Positions 42,338 to 50,143 of a stretch of 64,000 nt of DNA are shown here, piece by piece; the first letter of the stretch is position 1, and the number at the start of each line of letters is the position of its first letter. The notes beneath the pieces were generated by a model. The model ran no database searches and was not told the DNA's origin. It was given only the letters and a program-made list of their open reading frames with translations. The DNA is taken from assembly GCA_043424615.1 (NCBI GenBank), contig JBHWOX010000033.1:62001-126000 (forward strand), in the 5' to 3' direction. Made by a program: the position numbers and the translations under genes. The stretch is from JAUNQW01 sp043424615 (GTDB lineage: Bacteria; Bacillota; Bacilli; Lactobacillales; Carnobacteriaceae_A).

Positions 42338-43348
42338 ATGGTAAAACTAAATATTCTAGACTATGCTCAAATCGATGAAGGAAGCAATGGTCATCAGGCC
42401 GTAAAAGAATCTGCTGAGTTGGCTCAACTGGCTGAATCTTTGGGTTACCACCGCTTTTGGGTGGCAGAACACCATGATTTGCCTGCCTTTGCCTCTTCTA
42501 GTCCAGAAGTTTTAATGATGCACTTAGCTGACCAAACCGAATCCATTCGTATCGGTTCGGGAGGAGTCATGGTTCCCCATTATAGCCCTTTCAAAGTGGC
42601 TGAAAATTTCCAAGTTCTCCAAGCTGCCCATCCCAACCGCATAGATTTAGGGATAGGAAACACAGCCGGCACTAACCAAGTCAATGACACTTTAAATGAA
42701 TTAAAAGAGCATCGCTTTGGTTACAAAACGGCGATCAGTGATCTGATGCATTATCTGTCAGAAGAAGAGGATGAAAGTTTCCGCCATGGCAATATCAAAG
42801 CCCGTCCTTTAACGGACAGCCAGCCTGACCTTTGGTTACTCAGCACCAGTGTCAAAAATGCTAAGTTGGCAGCTAAATTAGGAATTGGTTATTGCTTCGG
42901 CCTCTTCCCTTATGCTTCAGGAGATAAGCTTGAAGTTGGCCGGGAAGCTTGCCGAGTGTACCGTGAAGAATTCCAGCCTTCTGCTTTCTTATCTGAACCT
43001 CAAGTGATGTTCTCCATGTTCGCAGCCATTGGTGAAAATGAAGAACAAGCAGAAGCTCTGGCTAAATCTATTGATTTGTGGATGTTAGGGCAAGATAATT
43101 TTAGTCGATTTAAACAAATCCCTTCTATTGAAACTGCAGCTAACTATGATCTCAGTCAAGCTGAACAAAAGGCTATTGAAAAAAATCGTAGCCGCCTCAT
43201 TGTGGGCAATCCGGAGGCTATCCGCCAGCAATTAGATCTTTATATCCAAGCCTTCCAGGCCGATGAACTCTTAATGTGCACCATCATGCCTGGCATTGAA
43301 AACCGTAAAAATGGCTTGAAACTTTTAGCTCAAGCCTTTGAAAATTAA
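42338..43348 (+). CDS. Luciferase-like monooxygenase family flavoprotein
   Basis: A 336-residue bacterial-luciferase-like flavoprotein: YHRFWVAEHHDLPAFASSSPE, IRIGSGGVMVPHYSPFKVAE, NRIDLGIGNTAG and the C-terminal IVGNPEAIRQQLDLY. Members of this subfamily (often called MsnO8-type) recur in extended SirTM/GcvH-L operons, where a redox role linked to lipoyl groups is suspected. It is 12 bp after sirTM with AAAGAGG as ribosome binding site, and is the last gene before a long hairpin. Confidence 0.88.
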   Translation: MVKLNILDYAQIDEGSNGHQAVKESAELAQLAESLGYHRFWVAEHHDLPAFASSSPEVLMMHLADQTESIRIGSGGVMVPHYSPFKVAENFQVLQAAHPNRIDLGIGNTAGTNQVNDTLNELKEHRFGYKTAISDLMHYLSEEEDESFRHGNIKARPLTDSQPDLWLLSTSVKNAKLAAKLGIGYCFGLFPYASGDKLEVGREACRVYREEFQPSAFLSEPQVMFSMFAAIGENEEQAEALAKSIDLWMLGQDNFSRFKQIPSIETAANYDLSQAEQKAIEKNRSRLIVGNPEAIRQQLDLYIQAFQADELLMCTIMPGIENRKNGLKLLAQAFEN

Positions 43349-43364
43349 AGCTACATTTAAAAAG

Positions 43365-43440
43365 AAAAGCTGTGACTGTTTAAGGCTCCCTCGCTAAGAT
43401 TCTTATCTTAGGAAGGGCTAGTATGGCAGTCACAGCTTTT
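43365..43440. terminator. Long-arm bidirectional terminator after the SirTM locus
   Basis: Perfect 14-bp arms AAAAGCTGTGACTG / CAGTCACAGCTTTT enclose 48 nt with an inner TAAGAT/ATCTTA hairpin and a CCCT/AGGG segment; T run on the plus side. It lies between convergent genes. Confidence 0.75.
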
Positions 43441-43485
43441 TTATAATGTCATAGAAGAAAAAATACAGTTCTTCCATTTCATCTT

Positions 43486-44349
43486 CTATTTTTCATATTC
43501 AACCAAAGGAATGGCCGCCATTCCCAGAGCCCCTGTTGAAGCATGGGTCCCAATCACTGGGCCTAAGGCTTGCAATTCCACTGGAACTTCGGGAAATTTA
43601 TCTTTAAAAGCTTTCAAAAATTTTTGCCCTTGCTCAGGATCATTGACATGGAAAAGGGCAACCTGGCAAGGCCCATTTTGTTGCTGATACCAGTTTTCAA
43701 AATCATTTTCCATCGCTTCTAACACACGATTTAAACGGCGACTGTGTTTTAAGAAATGTAACTGGCCATTTTTTAAATTAAAAGCAAATTTTAGGCCTAA
43801 AAAAGATTGTAAGCGGCCAGCCATTTTGGGAACGCGCCCTCCTTTGACCAGGTTTTCAATGGAAACAAGAGCGGCTGATAATTGGCCAGCTTGGTCTAAA
43901 CGATCCAATTCTCTTAAAATTTCTTCCAGGCTGTAATGAGCCTCAACCATTCGTCCTGCCGCTTCAACTAGCAAGCCCTCGCCGACTGATCCTGTTTGGC
44001 TAGGAAAAACAGAAACTTGCTCCGGATAGTCTTCTGCTGCCAAACAGGCCGACTGGTAAGTGCCTGATAGTTTTTTAGACAGGGTGATGACAATAATGTG
44101 ATCGTAGTTCTGCTCAAAAATACTTTCAAATTTTTCCTTAAAATCATAGGGCGTGGCCTGGGAAGTTTTAGGAATCTCATCCATTTGATCGATTCGGCGA
44201 TAATAATCGGCAGATGAGATGTCTTCTTCTTCTTTGTATGCTTTTCCGTCCATTATAATATAGAGGGGGATTTGAAAGATACATTTATATTCTTTTTGTC
44301 TGGGAGTCAGGTCAGCGGATGTTTCGGTAAGTATGGCTATCTTTGTCAT
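43486..44349 (-). CDS. DegV family fatty-acid-binding protein
   Basis: A 287-residue DegV protein: IAILTETSADLTPRQKEYKC, TSQATPYDFKEKFE, VITLSKKLSGTYQSACLAAE, the SSLEN-like VSIENLVKGGRVPKMAG, and PVIGTHASTGALGM at the end. DegV (FakB-type) proteins bind a fatty acid, in some species for phosphorylation by FakA. GAAAGGA lies seven bases before the ATG at 44349, preferred over the ATG at 44388. Confidence 0.9.
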   Translation of the reverse strand: MTKIAILTETSADLTPRQKEYKCIFQIPLYIIMDGKAYKEEEDISSADYYRRIDQMDEIPKTSQATPYDFKEKFESIFEQNYDHIIVITLSKKLSGTYQSACLAAEDYPEQVSVFPSQTGSVGEGLLVEAAGRMVEAHYSLEEILRELDRLDQAGQLSAALVSIENLVKGGRVPKMAGRLQSFLGLKFAFNLKNGQLHFLKHSRRLNRVLEAMENDFENWYQQQNGPCQVALFHVNDPEQGQKFLKAFKDKFPEVPVELQALGPVIGTHASTGALGMAAIPLVEYEK

Positions 44350-44464
44350 GTTTTTTTCCTTTCTTGTCTTAAGTTGAATTATAAACACAAGGATTTAAAT
44401 AGTCAAACTTTAACATTTTTGTGACTATTTATTCGATCCGCCAAGCCAATAAAAAAAGATATGC

Positions 44465-44493
44465 TTGACAAGCAGGCAGAGCTTGCGTAAGAT
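44465..44493 (+). promoter_or_regulatory. Sigma-A-type promoter of the metQ T-box transcript
   Basis: TTGACA (44465-44470), 17-bp spacer, TAAGAT (44488-44493); transcript start expected near 44500. Confidence 0.75.
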
Positions 44494-44499
44494 AAAAGA

Positions 44500-44776
44500 C
44501 ATAAAATATAAAGCGATGAAGAGATAAGTAAATATGGACGTCTTTCAAAGAGAGCCATGCTTGGTGAGATATGGCAAAGAACGAGATATTGAACATGGTC
44601 TTGGAGCAGATAAGTTGAGCTGAAAAGCAAATCTTATACGTTTGCACCCGTTACCGTGCAACAGTTGTTAGACTGGTAGAGGCTATAGGAGTAATTCTAT
44701 AGTAAAATAAGGTGGTAACACGTTGATGAAATTATTCAAACGTCCTTAAAAGAGAAATCTTTTAAGGACGTTTTTA
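44500..44776 (+). promoter_or_regulatory. T-box riboswitch, methionine specifier, upstream of metQ
   Basis: GCGATGAAGAGATAAGTA at 44513-44530 matches the 5' part of T-box stem I. The specifier context GAACATGGTC at 44591-44600 presents ATG (44595-44597), i.e. methionine. The T-box motif AAGGTGGTAACACG lies at 44709-44722. A 15-bp terminator (AAACGTCCTTAAAAG / CTTTTAAGGACGTTT, 44738-44773) follows. Uncharged tRNA-Met would favour the antiterminator and expression of the methionine-binding lipoprotein. This accounts for the 457-bp gap before metQ. Confidence 0.85.
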
Positions 44777-44806
44777 ATTTTATAATCATAAAGGAGAGTG
44801 TGTGAA

Positions 44807-45661
44807 ATGAAGAAATTTAAATGGTGGTTTGTGAGTATTGTGACTTTGCTCTTTGCCTTAATATTAGGAGGATGTTCTAGTGGTGAATCTAGCGACCAGT
44901 CCTCTAGCCAAGCTGCTGAGAGTTCAGCTGATCAAAATGTAAAAATTGGGATTGTCGGTGAAGGTCCTTCCAATGAACAATGGACCTACATTAAAGACCA
45001 AGCCGCAGAGGAAGGAATTTCCATTGAGCTGGTCGTTTTTGAAGACTATGCGACACCTAACACAGCCCTATCTGCTGGGGATTTAGATCTAAATGCCTAC
45101 CAACACCGCTTATTTTTAGAAGAATATAATGAAGACGCTGGGGATGACTTAGTTGAGATTGGGGCCACAACCTTTAACCCTTTAGGCCTCTATTCTAACA
45201 ACATCAGCTCGGTTGAAGATATTCCAGATGGTGCGTCTGTTGCCATTCCGAATGACCCTTCCAATGGAGGACGTGCTTTAATCTTATTACAGCAAGCTGG
45301 TTTGATTGAAGTGGATGAAGCAGCCGGCCTCTTGCCTACTGTCGACGACATCAGCAATAATCTTAAAAACTTAGAAATCGTAGAAATTGATGCGGCTCAA
45401 ACACCTCGTGCGATGGGAGACCAAGATTTTGTTGTCATTAACAATGACCACGCCACAGCGTCAGGTTTAATCCCTACTGAAGATGCCTTCTACTTAGAAG
45501 AAATCGACGAAGAAACCGATCCTTATGTCAATATTATTGCTGCCCGTTCAGAAGACCAAGACAATGAAGTTTATCAAAAGATTGTGGACATTTACCATTC
45601 TGATGAAGTCGCAGACATTATCGATCAAGCCACCAAAGGATCTTCTGTTCCTGCTTGGTAA
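44807..45661 (+). CDS. metQ: MetQ/NlpA-family substrate-binding lipoprotein
   Basis: A 284-residue lipoprotein. The signal peptide ends at lipobox LILGGC, followed by a Ser-rich linker; the mature part has EGPSNEQWTYIKDQAAEEG, DLDLNAYQHRLFLEEYN and SVAIPNDPSNGGRALILLQQAG, typical of the MetQ/NlpA family for methionine uptake. The ATG at 44807 lies ten bases after GGAG; the upstream GTG at 44798 is too close. No metN or metP is adjacent, so the binding protein is orphaned from its ABC partners. The methionine T-box in front supports the substrate. Confidence 0.9.
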   Translation: MKKFKWWFVSIVTLLFALILGGCSSGESSDQSSSQAAESSADQNVKIGIVGEGPSNEQWTYIKDQAAEEGISIELVVFEDYATPNTALSAGDLDLNAYQHRLFLEEYNEDAGDDLVEIGATTFNPLGLYSNNISSVEDIPDGASVAIPNDPSNGGRALILLQQAGLIEVDEAAGLLPTVDDISNNLKNLEIVEIDAAQTPRAMGDQDFVVINNDHATASGLIPTEDAFYLEEIDEETDPYVNIIAARSEDQDNEVYQKIVDIYHSDEVADIIDQATKGSSVPAW

Positions 45662-45688
45662 ATATTTTTTCCACCCCATTTAAAGCTT

Positions 45689-45723
45689 AAAACAGCTCCC
45701 TTCTATACTTAGGGAGCTGTTTT
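45689..45723 (+). terminator. Intrinsic terminator after metQ
   Basis: Perfect inverted repeat AAAACAGCTCCCT / AGGGAGCTGTTTT with a 9-nt loop and a T8 run. Confidence 0.85.
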
Positions 45724-45803
45724 TTTTCGAATACATGGGCCTTATCTAAAGTTAAGCGAATTAAAAGGAAGTCATCATAGTTTTTCTTTCCCTTCCCGCA
45801 CAA

Positions 45804-45838
45804 AAAGCCAGGAGTTGCTTTATTTTTCTCCTGGCTTT
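45804..45838 (-). terminator. Intrinsic terminator after the ABC exporter operon
   Basis: AAAGCCAGGAG / CTCCTGGCTTT, 11 bp perfect, 13-nt loop, 10 bp after the stop of the second exporter gene. Confidence 0.8.
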
Positions 45839-45848
45839 ATTTTTATAA

Positions 45849-47657
45849 TTAAGCGAATTGGGCGTTGTAAAGATCCGCATAGATGCCGTCTTTTTCGAGT
45901 AATTCCTCATGGTTTCCTTGTTCCACTGAATCGCCATCCACCATCACAACAATCTTGTCAGCATCACGAATAGTTGACAGGCGGTGGGCCACCACGAAAG
46001 AGGTCCGCCCTTCCAATAACTTATTCATGGCCCGTTGGATGAGCATTTCAGTCCGTGTATCCACACTCGACGTCGCTTCATCTAAAATCAAGACTTCAGG
46101 GTCTCTCAAGAAAGCACGCGCAATGGTGATTAATTGCTGCTGCCCCTGAGAAATATTGGAGCCGGATTCGGTCAAGACCGTATCATAGCCTTCTGGCAAA
46201 CTGCGAACAAAGTCATGAACATGAGCCGCTTTAGAGGCTTGAAGAATGTCTTCATCACTAGCCTCTTCTGAGCCATACTTCAGATTATCCCATATCGTTC
46301 CTTCGAATAACCAAGTATCTTGCAAGACCATAGCAAAGTGATCTCTTAGTGTTTCTCTCGAGATATTACGGATGTCTACTCCCTTATAGCGGATGACCCC
46401 GCCATTAATATCATAGAAACGTTCCAATAGATTGATCAGGGTTGTTTTTCCAGCGCCGGTTGGGCCGACAATAGCAATCATTTCCCCTGGCCGAACCTCT
46501 AAGTTAAAGTCTTTCATCAAGAGCTGATCTGGCTCATAACCGAATTGAACATGGTCAAATTCGACGATATAAGGAGTGTCTTTGATTGTTTCCACTCCCT
46601 CTTCTTCTACCATCTCATCCTCATCTAACACTTCAAAAACCCGTTCAGTTGCGGCGATGGTAATCTGGATGGTGTTGGCTAAGTTAGCTAAGGCACGGAA
46701 AGGTTGAGAGAACTGGTTAACGTATTGGAGGAAGGATTGAACCACTCCAATGCTAATGCCACCATTGTAAACCCCTATTCCCCCTACGATGGCCACCGCC
46801 ACATAGGCAAAGTCTTTAGCTGTTCCAACTAAGGGATTCATCATTCCCGCATAAAATTCTGCCCGACTGGCTGCTTGGTTAACCTGGTCACTATAAACAT
46901 CGAATTCTCCTTGCTCATAGTCTTCCTGATTATACATTTTAACCACGGTATGACCAGCATAAATTTCTTCTGTATAGTCATTCAGGCGACCAATTTCTTT
47001 CTGGCGGCGGCCAAAATATTTTTGAGCCCTGGGTGCCACTAAACCGATGAGTAAGAAATTCAGAGGAACCATTAAGATAACAATAATTGCCAAGGGCCCA
47101 CTTAAAGTCAGCATGGTTACGACAATAGCGATAAATTGAACCGCAGAAGTCGTAATCTGAGTTAAAGACTGACCTAAGGAGTTGGCTACCTGGTCCATAT
47201 CATTGATCGCGCGAGATAAGATATCCCCCGTAGAATGGGTGTCAAAGTATTGGATAGGTAAACGTCCCATCTTTTCTTTTAAATCTTTTCTCAAATTATA
47301 GACCGTATGTTGAGACACCCGGGCGGTAATAAATTGCTGAAAATATCTGAAAATAGCAGACAGGACATAGAGACTAGCTAACAAGATAATCGTTTGTCCG
47401 ATGGCTTGAAAGTCAAAAGCATAGCGACCGAGATTTTCATTAAAGCCATTTTGCAAGCCATCAAAAACTAAAGTCGTGATTTGTCCCATTACCCGGGGAA
47501 GTTGGGCAGACAAAATCGCTGATAAGGCCGCGAGGACAAGAACCAATAAAAACCACCAAGCATAGTTGGACATGTAACGGATCAGTCGGCCAACCGTGCC
47601 CATAAAGCTTTTAGGCTTATCTCTTTTTATTTGATTTTTTTTATGATCTTGAGCCAT
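45849..47657 (-). CDS. Heterodimeric ABC exporter, catalytically intact half
   Basis: A 602-residue half-transporter: six-helix type I exporter domain (about 30-330), then an ABC domain with Walker A GPTGAGKTTL, a variant signature ISQGQQQL, Walker B LILDEATSSVD with the catalytic Glu, and H-loop VAHRLSTI. With the upstream 572-residue half it forms a LmrCD/BmrCD-type multidrug-like exporter; this half provides the hydrolytic Glu and His. Start and stop overlap by one base with the partner gene. Under TetR control (inference). Confidence 0.9.
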   Translation of the reverse strand: MAQDHKKNQIKRDKPKSFMGTVGRLIRYMSNYAWWFLLVLVLAALSAILSAQLPRVMGQITTLVFDGLQNGFNENLGRYAFDFQAIGQTIILLASLYVLSAIFRYFQQFITARVSQHTVYNLRKDLKEKMGRLPIQYFDTHSTGDILSRAINDMDQVANSLGQSLTQITTSAVQFIAIVVTMLTLSGPLAIIVILMVPLNFLLIGLVAPRAQKYFGRRQKEIGRLNDYTEEIYAGHTVVKMYNQEDYEQGEFDVYSDQVNQAASRAEFYAGMMNPLVGTAKDFAYVAVAIVGGIGVYNGGISIGVVQSFLQYVNQFSQPFRALANLANTIQITIAATERVFEVLDEDEMVEEEGVETIKDTPYIVEFDHVQFGYEPDQLLMKDFNLEVRPGEMIAIVGPTGAGKTTLINLLERFYDINGGVIRYKGVDIRNISRETLRDHFAMVLQDTWLFEGTIWDNLKYGSEEASDEDILQASKAAHVHDFVRSLPEGYDTVLTESGSNISQGQQQLITIARAFLRDPEVLILDEATSSVDTRTEMLIQRAMNKLLEGRTSFVVAHRLSTIRDADKIVVMVDGDSVEQGNHEELLEKDGIYADLYNAQFA

Positions 47658-49375
47658 TATTCATCTCCCTCCTTGGTTTGAGATTCAACAATATCCTGAT
47701 AAATTGCATTACTTTCGACTAATTCTTCATGGGTCCCACGTCCGACAATTTGTCCTTGGTCAAGAACTAAAATTTGATCGGCATTCATGACGGTATTCAC
47801 CCGTTGAGCGATAATAATCGCAATAGCATCTTTGGTTTCAGGTTTCAGGGCGGCTCTTAATTTAGCATCTGTTTTAAAGTCGAGAGCCGAGAAAGAATCG
47901 TCAAATATATAAATAGCAGGTTGGCTAACAATCGCACGGGCGATACTTAATCGCTGGCGTTGACCGCCGGAAAAGTTTTGACCGCCGGCTTCCACCCGTG
48001 AGTCCAGGCCATCTTCCAAGTTTTTAACGAAATCACCCTGAGCCACTTCCAAGGCATGCCACATCTCTTCATCCGTGGCATCCGCTTTACCATATTGTAG
48101 GTTGGAGCGAATGGTTCCAGAAAAGAGCAAGGCTTTTTGTGGCGCATAGCCAATCAAATCTCGCAAATGATCCTGCTTCATATCCTTGATGTTGACTCCA
48201 TTAATTCGAACCGCACCACTACTGGCGTCATACAAGCGGGGAATAAGATTGGCAATGGTCGTTTTCCCTGACCCCGTTCCCCCAATAATAGCAATGGTGT
48301 CTCCAGCTTGGGCTTGGATATTAATATCTGAAACAGCATCGCGTTCAGCTCCGGCAAAACCAAAAGACACTTGGTCTAAATGGAGCTGGACAGGGAGGCT
48401 GGTATCCACTTCAATGGCTTGCTCAGGATCTTGAATATGAACATCCGTATCCAAAACCTGCAAAATACGTTCTGCAGAAACTTGCGCTCGTGGGAGAAAG
48501 AAAAAGAGCATGGCAATTTGAAGAACAGAGATTAAAATTTGAACCCCGTATTGGACAAAGGCGATGAGGTTCCCAATTTCCATATGGCCTTGGCTGATCA
48601 GGTCAGTTCCAAAATAAAAGATTAAGACATTGGACACTCCCATGACCAAGAGCATGGCTGGTAACATCAGAGCCAAGGTAGAGTTAGCGCGAATTGAAGT
48701 ATTTCTAAAATCTCTGTTGGCCTGGTCAAAACGATTTTCTTCGAATGGAGTCGTATTAAAGGCTCGGATGACACGCATCCCTGTTAACCCTTCTCTAAAA
48801 ACCTGGTTCAATCTGTCTGTTTTTTGTTGGATAGAACGAAAAATGGGGCTAGCCACTTTTAATATCAGACTTACCACAATCACAATGAGAGGTAAAGTCA
48901 CCGCGAAAACCCAAGCCAATTGTGCTTCTCTTTGGAGAGCAAAGAAAAAGGAAACAATCATGACAATGGGAGACATAATAATCAAACGTAAAAATAGCAT
49001 GGTGACCAATTGAATCTGCATGACATCATTGGTTGTCCGCGTTAATAAGGTTGATGAACCAAATTGAGCCATTTCTTGTGCTGAAAAATCCATCACCTTC
49101 TCGAATAAAAGTTGACGAATGCGATGGCCTAGTCCCTGTGACTCTTTGGCTGATAAGTAGGTTGATATGAAGGCAAAAATAATCGACAGCGCATTAACGA
49201 TGACCATCAGTATTCCTATTTTATAAACATAGGACTGGTCAGCTTGCATGGCTGCCGCATTCAAAATTTCTGAAGCCAGGGTAGGTAAGGCTAAGAAGCC
49301 AGCCGCTTCCAGAAAAATTAATATGACAATGAATACAATTTTTTTGCTATCCATTAATTTCCATAATCGAACCAT
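47657..49375 (-). CDS. Heterodimeric ABC exporter, degenerate-site half
   Basis: A 572-residue half-transporter with an N-terminal membrane domain and ABC domain: Walker A GGTGSGKTTI, canonical signature FSGGQRQRLSI, but Walker B IFDDSFSALD has Asp in place of the catalytic Glu, and the H-loop is IAQRVNTV with Gln for His. This asymmetry is the known pattern of heterodimeric exporters (LmrC/BmrC type), one degenerate and one active site. It overlaps the TetR gene by one base and its partner by one base. Confidence 0.9.
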   Translation of the reverse strand: MVRLWKLMDSKKIVFIVILIFLEAAGFLALPTLASEILNAAAMQADQSYVYKIGILMVIVNALSIIFAFISTYLSAKESQGLGHRIRQLLFEKVMDFSAQEMAQFGSSTLLTRTTNDVMQIQLVTMLFLRLIIMSPIVMIVSFFFALQREAQLAWVFAVTLPLIVIVVSLILKVASPIFRSIQQKTDRLNQVFREGLTGMRVIRAFNTTPFEENRFDQANRDFRNTSIRANSTLALMLPAMLLVMGVSNVLIFYFGTDLISQGHMEIGNLIAFVQYGVQILISVLQIAMLFFFLPRAQVSAERILQVLDTDVHIQDPEQAIEVDTSLPVQLHLDQVSFGFAGAERDAVSDINIQAQAGDTIAIIGGTGSGKTTIANLIPRLYDASSGAVRINGVNIKDMKQDHLRDLIGYAPQKALLFSGTIRSNLQYGKADATDEEMWHALEVAQGDFVKNLEDGLDSRVEAGGQNFSGGQRQRLSIARAIVSQPAIYIFDDSFSALDFKTDAKLRAALKPETKDAIAIIIAQRVNTVMNADQILVLDQGQIVGRGTHEELVESNAIYQDIVESQTKEGDE

Positions 49376-50001
49376 TATATCCCTTCTTTCTGTTTACTTT
49401 TAATGACACCCTGAAGCATCCATTGAAACTCAGTTGAAAAGTTTTCAAAAATGGTTTCAGATGACCAATTCTTTTGATAGCCTTCCACAATCGTATAATT
49501 CAGACCATTAATTAAGCATTTTAAAAAACGTTTTTGCTCTGTGGCGTTTTGGATGACCGATTGCTGGTAAAAATCCTCCATACCACCGGATTCTGACAAG
49601 GCCATCCAGCGTTTCATAATATGATATAAAAACTTTTGTTTTAAATGCGGTTGAACCGAAAGATAAACTTTTTCTAAAAAAGAGCGGTCATCCGAGTCCA
49701 TACACACTTGAATATAAGCACGACCAAAACCTTGGACCGACTCAATAAAAGATGCTTGAGCCGGCCCTTGACTTAAAATATAATCTGATATTTTTTCTTC
49801 GTAAATGCTTAATACATAGCCATAACAATCCTCTAAATTATCAAAATATTGATAAAAACTCCCTCTCGAAATCTCACCAGCTTTAACAATATTAGCCACT
49901 GACGCTTGGTTCAGAGGGGATTGTTTAAATTCTTCAATAGCAACCCGTGTGAGTCGCTGACGCTTTTCTTTTTCTAAATTATAAAAAGTTTGTGTCGGCA
50001 T
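49375..50001 (-). CDS. TetR/AcrR-family regulator of the ABC exporter
   Basis: A 208-residue TetR-type repressor. The N-terminal helix-turn-helix region includes RLTRVAIEEFKQSPLNQASV, KAGEISRGSFYQYFDN and LEDCYGYVLSIYE; the rest is the ligand-binding all-helical domain. It is the first gene of tetR-ABC-ABC, translationally coupled by one-base overlap. Two near-identical palindromes sit just upstream (50017-50029 and 50045-50063), so it very likely represses its own operon. Ligand unknown. Confidence 0.9.
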   Translation of the reverse strand: MPTQTFYNLEKEKRQRLTRVAIEEFKQSPLNQASVANIVKAGEISRGSFYQYFDNLEDCYGYVLSIYEEKISDYILSQGPAQASFIESVQGFGRAYIQVCMDSDDRSFLEKVYLSVQPHLKQKFLYHIMKRWMALSESGGMEDFYQQSVIQNATEQKRFLKCLINGLNYTIVEGYQKNWSSETIFENFSTEFQWMLQGVIKSKQKEGI

Positions 50002-50016
50002 GCTTTCTCCTTGAAG

Positions 50017-50029
50017 TGACAGGGTGTCA
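50017..50029. promoter_or_regulatory. TetR-type operator, proximal
   Basis: TGACA-GGG-TGTCA, perfect 5-3-5 palindrome 16 bp before the tetR start; shares TGACA-N3-TGTCA with the distal site. Confidence 0.65.
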
Positions 50030-50044
50030 TAACTTCTTCATTCT

Positions 50045-50063
50045 ATATGACACACTGTCATAT
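50045..50063. promoter_or_regulatory. TetR-type operator, distal
   Basis: ATATGACA-CAC-TGTCATAT, perfect 8-3-8 palindrome, 31 bp centre-to-centre from the proximal site. Placed to cover the tetR promoter. Confidence 0.7.
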
Positions 50064-50143
50064 GTCAAAAATAAGAAAGCCCCCATTATGCGCTTAAAAA
50101 TGATAAAATACATGTTAAGCAATGCTTTAAATGGAGGTCAAGC

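Noticed and set aside
44403..44647. Small minus-strand ORFs upstream of metQ
   Set aside because: They are antisense to the T-box leader, whose RNA motifs explain the sequence.
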